Program-made: the position numbers and the translations under genes
Source of the DNA: Endozoicomonas sp. NE40
GTDB lineage: Bacteria; Pseudomonadota; Gammaproteobacteria; Pseudomonadales; Endozoicomonadaceae
Assembly (NCBI RefSeq): GCF_040549045.1
Contig: NZ_JBEWTB010000003.1
Coordinates: forward strand, 23,478 to 87,477
DNA length: 64,000 nt
Direction: 5' to 3'
Shown: piece by piece, positions 35,262-43,530 of the stretch
How positions within the stretch are numbered: position 1 is the first letter of the stretch
Layout: each line of letters opens with the position of its first letter
The notes under the pieces: model-generated
What the model was told of the DNA's origin: nothing
What the model saw: only the letters and a program-made list of their open reading frames with translations
The model's database searches: none

Positions 35262-35988
35262 GTACGTGACACCCGTCAAAGCAGGGGTCTACAGACAGTT
35301 GCCAGCGAATCGAATCAGGTACGGTAACACTCTCGCCGTACAAAACAGGGGCCTGAACTTCGTATTCACATTCAAGGGCAAACAACCGCTGTTCGTTTTT
35401 GGGCAAGCTGACAGAAGTCGCCTGAAAGGTTTGTGGGTCAAATATGGTGCAGTCCATCTGCATACGCTCACCCGCCACGTCGTAAGGAACCTGGAACTTA
35501 TGACCACCCTGCTTGGTGTTGGCGATTTTGAAATACCAAGCCATTGCCATACGCTCAACCGTTGGCTTATCCGGCGCAATAAACACGACTTTATAGGTCA
35601 GGTTCATCCTGACCATGCTCAGCATTGTGGCGTTTTCAAGATTTAGATCGTAAACCGTATCACGCAGCACCAGATTACCCGCCTCCGGATCAGCACTCGC
35701 CATGGACAGGTCACGGTAATAGTAAACGGCAGGCAAAGTTGCCTGATTGTAATCCCGCTTGCCTTCAGACTCCGCCTGTTTCATGTACGCCTGCAGATTA
35801 GCAACGAACTCTTTCGGCTCCAGGAACTCACCCCGGAACACTTTATCCTTGCCATCCCTTTTCATGAATTGCTGAAAGTGCCAGGAACCATGACCGCCAT
35901 CCACCTCACGGAACGCATCCAGTATGCGAGCACCAAAGGCAAAATCAACGGCGGCCAGTTCTGACACATCGTTTTTGGATTTAATCAT
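35254..35988 (-). CDS. Virion protein upstream of the hub, unknown
   Basis: A 244-residue protein, not recognised. Contains AVYYYRDLSMASADPEAGNLVLRDTVYDL, MVRMNLTYKVVFIAPDKPTVERMAMAWYFKIAN and RLFALECEYEVQAPVLYGE, an alpha/beta protein without catalytic motifs. Position before the hub gene suggests a tail terminator or baseplate part. Its first codons overlap the stop of the 29-residue gene upstream. Confidence 0.5.
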   Translation of the reverse strand: MIKSKNDVSELAAVDFAFGARILDAFREVDGGHGSWHFQQFMKRDGKDKVFRGEFLEPKEFVANLQAYMKQAESEGKRDYNQATLPAVYYYRDLSMASADPEAGNLVLRDTVYDLNLENATMLSMVRMNLTYKVVFIAPDKPTVERMAMAWYFKIANTKQGGHKFQVPYDVAGERMQMDCTIFDPQTFQATSVSLPKNEQRLFALECEYEVQAPVLYGESVTVPDSIRWQLSVDPCFDGCHVHG

Positions 35989-36070
35989 TGCGGGTAGCGC
36001 CTTTGGGTTTGCGGTTGAAAAGGCGCTTGCCCAGCTGAATAGCCAGTTTGAGTAGTAGCTGTTTTTTCAT
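35981..36070 (-). CDS. 29-residue basic peptide, first gene of the hub operon
   Basis: MKKQLLLKLAIQLGKRLFNR then KPKGATRND and stop; amphipathic and very basic. Its stop overlaps the start of the 244-residue gene. It has the same leader as large late genes, an AT box 55 nt upstream and an SD (AGGG) inside a hairpin arm, which argues it is translated. It may act as a leader peptide coupling translation into the operon, or as a membrane-active peptide. Confidence 0.55.
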   Translation of the reverse strand: MKKQLLLKLAIQLGKRLFNRKPKGATRND

Positions 36071-36145
36071 AAAAAAATACCCTGAGAGCAAAACTGTCAG
36101 GGTATCTGGGCTTATGAATAGAAGTTACAAAAATGTTTTTTTAAA
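36071..36145 (-). promoter_or_regulatory. Late leader with perfect hairpin (hub operon)
   Basis: ATACCCTGA (plus 36077-36085) and TCAGGGTAT (36097-36105) form a perfect 9-bp stem on the minus strand, followed by seven T and then the ATG of the 29-residue gene. It reads like a rho-independent terminator, but its 3' arm also contains the AGGG ribosome site, and an AT box (AAAAAAACATTTTTGTAAC) lies upstream at 36125-36145. It may work as a terminator, as a leader hairpin, or as both. Confidence 0.6.
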
Positions 36146-36665
36146 CCACTGGAGCTTGCTCAGGCTTAACACGCTCAGGGTTTCTGGCACGGATAACACA
36201 CTGGGGGACTTTCGGCCATACCCAGTCATTTGAATGCGTGTAGTATTGCGGCAACTTCCGAAGATCATCACGGTAGGTCAACAGCTCGAAGAAATCTTTA
36301 TCCGACAAAAAACGATTAGTTTTCATGATACGGCGCTCATTCTCACGCATCACCATCCAGTCAGTTTCATCCAGATGTTTATCCCGCTGAGCAACCAAAC
36401 GCTGGTAGCGTTTCTGCTCGTTGTCTGCAACGGGACTAAGTGCAAACTCTTTCTGCTTTTCAAAATCATCCAGTATTGGCTGATAACGAGTATAATTACG
36501 AGTTTCCTCCGGCTCTTTATCACCTTTGAAAGTAACAATGCCGGACTCCCCTAGCCATTCAAAAGTAGACACGTTTCCCGGGACATCATATTCACTCAAA
36601 TCCCAACCAACAGTCACGCCATCAACTGTGACAATATGTTCAACTAAGTCAATAAAGAAGTGCAT
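36141..36665 (-). CDS. Tail fibre assembly chaperone-like protein
   Basis: A 174-residue protein. The segment RLVAQRDKHLDETDWMVMRENERRIMKTNRFLSDKDFFELLTYRDDLRKLP matches the pattern of phage tail-assembly chaperones ('RD..L..TDW...R.........F..YR..LR.LP'). These help fold or trimerise fibres. It lies just after the large fibre gene in transcription order and has its own hairpin leader. Family assignment is from the pattern only. Confidence 0.65.
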   Translation of the reverse strand: MHFFIDLVEHIVTVDGVTVGWDLSEYDVPGNVSTFEWLGESGIVTFKGDKEPEETRNYTRYQPILDDFEKQKEFALSPVADNEQKRYQRLVAQRDKHLDETDWMVMRENERRIMKTNRFLSDKDFFELLTYRDDLRKLPQYYTHSNDWVWPKVPQCVIRARNPERVKPEQAPVV

Positions 36666-36742
36666 AAATATACCTCAACTGAAAAACAGTCAAGGTACTG
36701 ATCAGCTATGCAGGCAACATTTAAAAATAAATTTAAAAGCCG
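36666..36742 (-). promoter_or_regulatory. Late leader with SD-sequestering hairpin (fibre chaperone)
   Basis: The RNA pairs UACCUUGACUG (plus 36687-36697) with CAGUUGAGGUA (plus 36671-36681): 11 bp, two of them G-U, with a five-U loop. GAGGU, the ribosome site, is inside the second arm. The AT box AAATTTATTTTTAAATG ends 57 nt before the ATG and overlaps the stop of the large fibre gene. Confidence 0.7.
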
Positions 36743-39700
36743 CTACAACGCCATTCACATACTGCGGGTGATCCGCTGTCGCCTTCGAGCCTTTCAATAC
36801 ACTTCATTTCAAGTACCTTTTCAGAAACAATGGAATAGCTGAACTGATCGCTCCCGAAAGGCTTTAGCTCGACTTCGTAATCTGTTGAAAAAAACTTAAC
36901 GGGTAGGTGGGCTTTTATGGAGTCGCCTATAGCAGTCCCCCAACACTCCTTATAGCCGTCGTTAAACACCTTGAAGTTTGTACCCTCTTCTACAATGTAT
37001 TGACCTTCTTGAATCGAATCCAAAAGCCTGTGATCAATCGGCAGACACCAATTTTCACCGTCAAAAACTTCTGTTACCGTCCCGTATTCAGAGTTTTTAG
37101 GCCTCATGACACCGTATGAAACGCGCCAGTCCTGCAGATCATCACCATCATAAACTCGACTGTCAGTAATCAGCACCTCTGAGTTCATGTGCCTTAGATA
37201 CCGGCCAGAGTTTTCTCGGGCCTGCTCGTTATCAAGAACACGCTCCCAGTTCTGACCAAGATCATAGCTGATCTCTATATCATCCAAGTCCTTAACAATT
37301 GTCCTTTCAGCTAAGAATCGTGCAACACCATAGCCGTCCCAAGTCCCAAGATTAGGATTACGACTCAGCTCAATATCTCTAACCAATTTCATACTTGAAA
37401 GTTCCCACACCAGCATACGAGTCCGATCAGAGTACATAACATAACGGTCATTCATACTGAGTGCGCCATGTCCTCTGTAAACCAAACCGCCACCGTCAGA
37501 AGGTTGCTCAGGTCTAATCATACGCCAGCCAGAACTCGATCCGGTAGAATTGTATATAAAATGCGTAAATGAAATTACACTCGTACTATCTTGATCCAAA
37601 AGGGAAGACCCAAGGATAGCAATTTGGCGATTTTTATAACTGGTAGGATGGATAAATAAATCATCTTGCCTAACATCATCGGGAACATATCGACCAGTCT
37701 CAGAACTGCGGGAAACATTACCACTGGAGGATATTGTTAACCTGTAATTTCTGTCCTGAGACATATTTTCCCGTACTTTTTTTGCCAAAACCAAGATGTT
37801 GGAATTAGTTGTAAACATAACTACAACGTTTTGGATACCACCTAAACCAAGTGCGTAGTCCCTCCACCGAAACGGTGTTGATTCTAAATCAACATATTTC
37901 AAATGCCGACCTTGTTGATAACAAAGAAAATGCTTATGTATGAATACGGGAGAATTAGCATGAGAGCATGTTTCGTTTATATTGTGCAGAGCTTTCGTTC
38001 CTGCTGGAAAACTACCTATTTCAGTCCATGTGAGGCCATAGTTCCCTGACCTCTCTACGATGCGAGGAGCGTTGTTTGTAACCCTGTAAAGATAATTCTT
38101 ATAGCTTACATAATTATAATAAAGCTCCATGCGTGTTCGCTCTCGATGAAAAGTAATTTTTTCACGTTCATCCGTATCTTTCAGAGCAAATTTTGTATGG
38201 TGTAGGTCGCCCCTATTCGCTGACGCAGGCTTGTCATAATCAAATGTTGTGCGTACATATACCGAATCGTGGTTATGGTTACTGCTGGCATAACCGCTGT
38301 GCGTATGGTCAGTTTTTGAGTACACAGAGTCGTGATTATGACCGCTTGTTGCAAAGCTCGATGCCGCTTTACCATCCAGCTTGGCAGAGTCCGACGCCTG
38401 GGCTGTTTTACCCAGATAGTCATTGTCGTGGTTATGGTTACTGCTGGCATAACCGCTGTGCGTATGGTCAGTTTTTGAGTACACAGAGTCGTGATTATGG
38501 CCGCTTGTTGCAAAGCTCGATGCCGCTTTACCATCCAGCTTGGCAGAGTCCGACGCCTGGGCTGTTTTACCCAGATAGTCATTGTCGTGGTTATGGTTAC
38601 TGCTGGCATAACCGCTGTGCGTATGGTCAGTTTTTGAGTACACAGAGTCGTGATTATGGCCGCTTGTTGCAAAGCTCGATGCCGCTTTTCCATCCAGCTT
38701 GGCAGAGTCAGACGCCTGGGCTGTTTTACCCAGATAGTCATTGTCGTGGTTATGGTCTTCAGGAGAAGCGCCAATTTCCTCCGAGGATGGCTTATCACCT
38801 TCATGGTAGATTTTCCGAAAAGGTTTCCAGAAACCCGGATCAGAACTTGAGTTATGAGCAGAACGCCAGTACAAGCGATGGCTATTACTGTCTCCCAATA
38901 TTTGAATCATTCTAGTGGTTGAAGAGCCCGCTTTAACAGTCAAAACTGTAGTGTGACTCGTCGGCCATCCGTTATTAGACCCACTCGTAATATTTCCAAC
39001 AGACAACCCCTGTGGGTAGTCAGCTGCGCTATCTTCTGGTTTTTCTGGCATTTCGTACCAAGGTAGAGCGCCGTTCTCAACTCTCAAATGACCAGAAATT
39101 GTATCTCCAGACTTTTTGACCAGATCACTATGTTCGTGTCCCGTATCAGATTTCTTGTTTAACTCTCCCTGAAGACCGTCAACGTCGGCTACTTTCGGCT
39201 TATCCAGCGTGCTAAAAAACTTGCCCCAACCTCGCCAGTCACCGTTTTGGTAGTCTTTACTTCTGAACCATACCTCTGTGTTCACGGTCGGTGACAGAAT
39301 TTGGAACATTCTGGTTCCACCATCGCCAACGGCCTGAAAACCTATGGCACGATTACCAGTTGGGTTGGCCCCTCCATTTGTCCCATCAATAAAACCTCCT
39401 CGCTCGGGGGATTCATTGACAGAACCGGCTATCATGCCTCGGGTATTAGTACCGTGGTTAAAATGTCTTGCGTCTTTACCATCGACCTTGCCAGTATCCG
39501 CAGCTTTAGCCGTTTTTTGCAGGAACTTATCGTAGACTTCATCTGATGAAATACTGGCCTTATCTTGAACCTTATAGAACTTATCAAGGTCCAGGGAATA
39601 CACCAGACTATCGCCTTTCTCATAAACTTCGCTGGATTTTGTAGAAGCATTGGCAATGTGGGTTTCTTCGCCCACTGTGCCGCCGATCTGGACGTGCCAG

Positions 39701-40164
39701 ATAGCTGAGTATTCAGGCTTATCCGGATACTTGCCAGAGCTGAGATCAACGCCGCCCAGGTGTTTAAACTGACCGACAATACTGGCATTCAATTCGTCGA
39801 TTTTATCTAAGGCATCTTCAGCTTTTTCTATGCCTTCTGTACCCTGCTCATAAGCCTGCCTGACGGCGTTAGGGGTTGCTGATTCTGTAGTGCTTTTGCT
39901 ATCAATTGCGTCGTTTAATTTGCTGACACCGGTCAATTCGGTTGTTGCAGCACGCACCGACAAAGTACGGTCGGCCGTCAGATCACCGCCTCCCTGTAAT
40001 GGTGCTGTCGTATTGATTTTCCGATCAATTGGAGCCTGCTGGACGTTATCAACGTTACCCAAATCCAACTGTTTTTTATCAAGGTTATGGGGATTGTCCT
40101 CGTTACCGTGGTGCGCTTCCACTTCACGAACGAGCGAATCAAATGAGTAGCCTTTTCTGGACAC
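36733..40164 (-). CDS. Large tail fibre with His-rich repeats and Asp-box region
   Basis: A 1,143-residue protein with a GTG start. The N-terminal 60 residues (FDSLVREVEAHHGNEDNPHNLDKKQLDLGNVDN) resemble fibre shaft starts. Residues about 135-235 are a cassette shared with another fibre gene. Three 53-residue tandem repeats (HNHDNDYLGKTAQASDSAKL...) lie in the middle; HNHD-type metal-binding repeats stabilise trimeric fibres. The distal part has Asp-box-like motifs (SYDLGQNW; SGNYGLTW) as in sialidase-like beta-propellers, suggesting glycan binding. It is likely a receptor-binding protein. The fibre chaperone gene follows. Confidence 0.78.
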   Translation of the reverse strand: MSRKGYSFDSLVREVEAHHGNEDNPHNLDKKQLDLGNVDNVQQAPIDRKINTTAPLQGGGDLTADRTLSVRAATTELTGVSKLNDAIDSKSTTESATPNAVRQAYEQGTEGIEKAEDALDKIDELNASIVGQFKHLGGVDLSSGKYPDKPEYSAIWHVQIGGTVGEETHIANASTKSSEVYEKGDSLVYSLDLDKFYKVQDKASISSDEVYDKFLQKTAKAADTGKVDGKDARHFNHGTNTRGMIAGSVNESPERGGFIDGTNGGANPTGNRAIGFQAVGDGGTRMFQILSPTVNTEVWFRSKDYQNGDWRGWGKFFSTLDKPKVADVDGLQGELNKKSDTGHEHSDLVKKSGDTISGHLRVENGALPWYEMPEKPEDSAADYPQGLSVGNITSGSNNGWPTSHTTVLTVKAGSSTTRMIQILGDSNSHRLYWRSAHNSSSDPGFWKPFRKIYHEGDKPSSEEIGASPEDHNHDNDYLGKTAQASDSAKLDGKAASSFATSGHNHDSVYSKTDHTHSGYASSNHNHDNDYLGKTAQASDSAKLDGKAASSFATSGHNHDSVYSKTDHTHSGYASSNHNHDNDYLGKTAQASDSAKLDGKAASSFATSGHNHDSVYSKTDHTHSGYASSNHNHDSVYVRTTFDYDKPASANRGDLHHTKFALKDTDEREKITFHRERTRMELYYNYVSYKNYLYRVTNNAPRIVERSGNYGLTWTEIGSFPAGTKALHNINETCSHANSPVFIHKHFLCYQQGRHLKYVDLESTPFRWRDYALGLGGIQNVVVMFTTNSNILVLAKKVRENMSQDRNYRLTISSSGNVSRSSETGRYVPDDVRQDDLFIHPTSYKNRQIAILGSSLLDQDSTSVISFTHFIYNSTGSSSGWRMIRPEQPSDGGGLVYRGHGALSMNDRYVMYSDRTRMLVWELSSMKLVRDIELSRNPNLGTWDGYGVARFLAERTIVKDLDDIEISYDLGQNWERVLDNEQARENSGRYLRHMNSEVLITDSRVYDGDDLQDWRVSYGVMRPKNSEYGTVTEVFDGENWCLPIDHRLLDSIQEGQYIVEEGTNFKVFNDGYKECWGTAIGDSIKAHLPVKFFSTDYEVELKPFGSDQFSYSIVSEKVLEMKCIERLEGDSGSPAVCEWRCSGF
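38268..38744 (-). repeat. Three 159-bp tandem repeats inside the fibre gene
   Basis: The copies begin at 38268, 38427 and 38586 and the next, truncated one at 38745. The period is exactly 159 bp (53 codons) and the copies differ by only a few bases, so they are recent or homogenised. They encode the HNHD/DHTH repeat. Copy number could change by slippage or recombination without breaking the frame. Confidence 0.93.
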
Positions 40165-40240
40165 GTTTTAAGCCTGTAGAACGACAATTTAAGCCGAACC
40201 TACAGGCGGATAAAACAGGGAGCAGTTAAATTATTTTTTA
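40165..40240 (-). promoter_or_regulatory. Late leader with SD-sequestering hairpin (large fibre)
   Basis: GCCTGTAG (40172-40179) and CTACAGGC (40200-40207) form a perfect 8-bp stem, extended outward by GTTTTA (40165-40170) and TAAAAC (40211-40216). The gene-proximal arm contains AGG, the only ribosome-site candidate, 8 nt before the GTG. The AT box TTAAAAAATAATTTAACTG ends 62 nt before the start. Confidence 0.62.
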
Positions 40241-41614
40241 ACCCAGCGTCATAGCCTGGTAACTGTTTAGCGGTTCCAGATAAACCCGAAAGTCAGCGAT
40301 ATGCCCGAAAAATCCGGTAGAGCCGCCACTATTGCCGGAGTAACCGATGGCAATCCTGTTTGGTGTACCCGGGTTAGTATCAGGTGTGACTCTCTCATCT
40401 ACAAACAAGCCATTAACATACGCTCTTTTGGTGTTTCCTGAGCCATGGGATACCAGAGTGAATGAATTGGTTTCAGTGATATCGTCAACATGGAAGCCAC
40501 AACCAGAGCTGTCCGTATACCAACGGATATGGTTAACACTGGACGTTGAATTTCTCCTGAGCAGGTTGTAGCTGTAGCCAGGCACACCAAAAAACGCCAT
40601 TGAATGCCCTTCATAACCAGCCAATAGCGACCCCTTCAGGTGCATGGTGTAACCGTGCGGCGTCCAGTTATTTTCTACGTCAACGTCCAGATAGTCCGGT
40701 TGTCTGGTAGCGGCTGTGTCATCGGTTTCAATCAAGGAACTGGCGAACGGCAGAGCTTCCCACTGATGACCGGCACAAGTGAATGAGCTTTCACCATCAG
40801 GCTCGCTGTCAGCCCGACCATCGATATACAGCCACACCTCGCCTTTTATGGTTTTAAGTCGTTCAGGGTCAGGCGGTGTGTAGGTGACTGATACCCGTTT
40901 CCAGCCTTCAGCCAGATAGTCGAACTTAAACGGCAGATCGCCTCCGGTAATGCGCTCTTCCGTTGCAATATCAATCACAATATCCGCATAAAAAACTGAA
41001 TCAGAGGCAAACCGGAACCGGTACTCGTTATAGTCATCTTCTTTCACAAACAAACTGCAGGTGATCGCTCCATCTTTCGTGCCTGAAAGGTCTGCCGCCA
41101 CCGCCCGGTAAAGTCGCTTTGTTCCTTCTGCTTTCGGGGTGACAATGGCGATATTCAAGTCACCAAACTGACCACCTTCCTTGATTTCAACATTGGCAGA
41201 CTGCCGCCATTCACCGGGCTTATTGCTATAAGCACTGTGGTTGGTGCTGCGCTGTTCCACCAGATAGCCTTTTTTTTCAATACGCAGCTCGTCCACACCT
41301 GCCCGTACCGGATAGCCTGATTTATTGACGTAAAACCCCGGACTGTTTCGACGGAACTCTGTCCCTCCAAACCCTTCCCGCAAGTGGTGATCACTGGTCA
41401 ACGGTAGCCATAGATCAGGGTGCGGAACCGCATAGCGATGGTGGTTATCAACGTGATCCCTGAACTTGTCCGCCGCCTGGTAAAGCTGTTCAAATTCTTT
41501 TTCAAAGTCAGCGATTAATGCCTCAACGGCATCAACCAATTCTTGCATGTATTTGGGCAACGGGGGGAGTGAGCCAGCGGGAACTATGCCACCAGCAGAG
41601 ACAAGATTTTTCAA
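40238..41614 (-). CDS. Tail fibre/receptor-binding protein, LamG-like tip
   Basis: A 458-residue protein with a TTG start, CAGGA 6 nt upstream. Residues 15-125 (PPLPKYMQELVDAVEALIADFEKEFE; HVDNHHRYAVPHPDLWLPLTSDHHLREGFGGTEFRR) are shared with the fibre at 58.1-59.5 kb and act as the anchor. The C-terminal part (NRIAIGYSGNSGGSTGFFGHIADFRVY) is a concanavalin/LamG-type fold, probably binding surface glycans. It is one of three fibre proteins with the common LP.LP.Y.Q.LVDA start. Confidence 0.7.
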   Translation of the reverse strand: MKNLVSAGGIVPAGSLPPLPKYMQELVDAVEALIADFEKEFEQLYQAADKFRDHVDNHHRYAVPHPDLWLPLTSDHHLREGFGGTEFRRNSPGFYVNKSGYPVRAGVDELRIEKKGYLVEQRSTNHSAYSNKPGEWRQSANVEIKEGGQFGDLNIAIVTPKAEGTKRLYRAVAADLSGTKDGAITCSLFVKEDDYNEYRFRFASDSVFYADIVIDIATEERITGGDLPFKFDYLAEGWKRVSVTYTPPDPERLKTIKGEVWLYIDGRADSEPDGESSFTCAGHQWEALPFASSLIETDDTAATRQPDYLDVDVENNWTPHGYTMHLKGSLLAGYEGHSMAFFGVPGYSYNLLRRNSTSSVNHIRWYTDSSGCGFHVDDITETNSFTLVSHGSGNTKRAYVNGLFVDERVTPDTNPGTPNRIAIGYSGNSGGSTGFFGHIADFRVYLEPLNSYQAMTLG

Positions 41615-41692
41615 GTGATGTCCTGTTTATTCATCGGCGTTGCACCGACGTTACAAACAGAGTTACAGGCAGGCTTTTAAAGTTTTTTTTGT
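41615..41692 (-). promoter_or_regulatory. Late leader with hairpin (LamG-like fibre)
   Basis: The outer stem CTGTTT (41623-41628) with AAACAG (41655-41660) and the inner stem CATCGG (41632-41637) with CCGACG (41645-41650) enclose a small loop. The ACAGGA ribosome site starts in the outer arm. The AT box AAAAAAAACTTTAAAAGCC lies 63 nt before the TTG. The whole leader resembles the one at 59.5 kb. Confidence 0.6.
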
Positions 41693-41725
41693 CTGGCTCC
41701 CTCAGCAACACCAGACAATGACTGT

Positions 41726-43021
41726 TTAAGCCGTCACTGAGTCATTCAGCAGCTCAGTCAGATGCGCACACAGCAACACCAGATCACCGGTTATCTCTGT
41801 TGCGGTATCCAGCTCCGGACGCATTTCTGAGATTTCCGCCTCATTGCTTTCAGCAAGGGACTTTGCCGCTTCAGCCGTGGTTTTAACACCACTCAGACCC
41901 GTTGCCGTGGCATAGAAACTTGCCGCCTGACCATTCAGCTTGGCAGAGTCTACAGCCTTGGCAGTAATACCCAGATAATCCGCATCATGGTCGTGGTCAT
42001 CGTCAGACTTGCTATCCAGCTTATCCTGTAGTCCCGTTACATGACCAATGCTGTGATTATGGGACTTGGCTGCATAGTCGTCGTCATGGTCATGACCCGC
42101 AGTAGCGAACGCACTGGCTGATTTACCCTGCAACTTGGCAGAGTCAGCCGCCTGCTCATCCTTTTGCAGGAATTTTTGGTAGACCTCATCCGATGAAATA
42201 CTGGCTTTATCCTCAACCTTGTAAAACATATCAAGGTCCAGGGAATAAACCAGGCTATCGCCCTTCTCATAGGTTTCACTGGATTTTGTGGACGCATTGG
42301 CAACGTGGGTTTCTTCGCCCACTGTACCACCTTCCTGCACATGCCAGATGGCTGAATATTCCGGCTTGTCCGGATACTCACCACTGGAAAGATCAACGCC
42401 GCCAAGGTGTTTAAACTGACCGACGATACTGGCATTCAATTCGTCGATTTTGTCTAAGGCATCCTCAGCTTTGCTGTTAACCGTGCGTACCGCTGTGGCA
42501 GACGCCGATACTTCCGAGCTGTTGGTGGTTACACTGTCAGTAATATCCCGCTGTGTATCCGTAAACACGGCGTTGGCCGGTACAGACTTCCCAACAGTTT
42601 TACCATTCACCGTGTCGGCGTCGTCTGCCGCTGTAGCACGATCCGCTTTCTTTGCGCTCTCAGCCTGAGCAGTAATACCCAGAAAACGGTTATCTGCTTC
42701 TGTTTTCGAGTAGGCGCCTACGTCACCGGCACTATGGGAGTGATCCAGCTTTGAATAACGCTCATCGTGGTTATGGATGAATTCATCGTGGGTATGATCC
42801 GCATCAGAATAGGCAGATGGCAACTTTCCGCCCAGTTTGGCGGAATCAACTGCTTTTTCATCCTTACCCAGCTTACCGGCAACCGCTGTTGCCAGATCAC
42901 TGATATTGCTTTCAAAGGCCTTAATGACCTTGCTTACTGCGTCTACAAGCTCCTGGAGATAAGCCGGTAATTCGGGCAAATCGCTCTCTAAGAGTTTGTT
43001 TACGAGGTTTTTCTTGCTCAT
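41726..43021 (-). CDS. Tail fibre with shared N-terminal anchor and repeat shaft
   Basis: A 431-residue protein from the ATG at 43021 (AAAGG 6 nt upstream). It begins with DLPELPAYLQELVDAVSKVI, the anchor seen in the other fibres. His/Asp shaft repeats follow (DHTHDEFIHNHDERYSKLDHSHS; HDHDADYLGITAKAVDSAKL). Residues about 200-310 nearly duplicate a cassette of the 1,143-residue fibre. No catalytic tip is visible, so it may be a proximal shaft. The start overlaps the upstream gene by about 100 nt in another frame. Confidence 0.65.
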   Translation of the reverse strand: MSKKNLVNKLLESDLPELPAYLQELVDAVSKVIKAFESNISDLATAVAGKLGKDEKAVDSAKLGGKLPSAYSDADHTHDEFIHNHDERYSKLDHSHSAGDVGAYSKTEADNRFLGITAQAESAKKADRATAADDADTVNGKTVGKSVPANAVFTDTQRDITDSVTTNSSEVSASATAVRTVNSKAEDALDKIDELNASIVGQFKHLGGVDLSSGEYPDKPEYSAIWHVQEGGTVGEETHVANASTKSSETYEKGDSLVYSLDLDMFYKVEDKASISSDEVYQKFLQKDEQAADSAKLQGKSASAFATAGHDHDDDYAAKSHNHSIGHVTGLQDKLDSKSDDDHDHDADYLGITAKAVDSAKLNGQAASFYATATGLSGVKTTAEAAKSLAESNEAEISEMRPELDTATEITGDLVLLCAHLTELLNDSVTA

Positions 43022-43238
43022 TGACAGCCTTTCCAAGTGTGTCGTTTAAATCAGAGGTAATCTGGACTAAAGCGGTTTCGATGTGTTCAAACTCATCGGT
43101 ATGAACATCAACCTGTGCCTGTAGCCTTTCTTCCGTCTCCCTCAGTTCCTTGCGGGTTGCGGCGGATTCAATCACCTCCGCAACCCGGTCATCGACGTAT
43201 TTCGTCGTGGTTAAGTCTTTAAGTTTGGGGGCAGTCAT
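42921..43238 (-). CDS. Coiled-coil structural protein, unknown
   Basis: A 105-residue protein from the ATG at 43238 (a GTG 15 bases upstream is possible). MTAPKLKDLTTTKYVDDRVAEVIESAATRKELRETEERLQAQVDVHTDEFEHIETALVQIT is a long helix suited to a trimeric coiled coil. The C-terminus overlaps the fibre gene by 101 nt, which is unusual. Perhaps a fibre-connecting or hinge protein. Confidence 0.5.
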   Translation of the reverse strand: MTAPKLKDLTTTKYVDDRVAEVIESAATRKELRETEERLQAQVDVHTDEFEHIETALVQITSDLNDTLGKAVNEQEKPRKQTLRERFARITGLSPGACRRSKQGH

Positions 43239-43530
43239 TTGCCAATTGATCACCTTTGCGTTTCAACTCAGCCCATCGATGCCCTACCTGGTGCAGTTCT
43301 TCCGATTGCAGAATCAGCTTACGGGCCACACCTAAGCAGGCTTCTGTTTCTGACGCCTGACAGGCTGTAAGCCCTTCAGTAACAACTCCCATTGCCTTAA
43401 TGATCGCCTGGACCGGATTCAACAGACCGGGAGCCGCTTGCGCCTCCTGCAGAGTGACCAGTAAGCCATTCAGTGCCGTCACCTGCTCTGAAATTTCATT
43501 TTTTACTGTGTTAATGGCATCAGCCGTCAT
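43219..43530 (-). CDS. Helical structural protein, unknown
   Basis: A 103-residue protein from the ATG at 43530 (GGAG 9 nt upstream), overlapping the end of the 320-residue gene. Helical throughout (INTVKNEISEQVTALNGLLVTLQEAQ; VARKLILQSEELHQVGHRWAELKRKG). The operon context between baseplate-type and fibre genes suggests a small fibre-attachment protein. Confidence 0.5.
   Translation of the reverse strand: MTADAINTVKNEISEQVTALNGLLVTLQEAQAAPGLLNPVQAIIKAMGVVTEGLTACQASETEACLGVARKLILQSEELHQVGHRWAELKRKGDQLANDCPQT

Noticed and set aside
38268..38744. CRISPR or satellite array
   Set aside because: The period is 159 bp and in frame inside a fibre gene; no spacers.
38193..38915. Plus-strand frame with perfect internal repeats
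   Set aside because: The repeats are those of the fibre gene read backwards; no independent evidence of coding.
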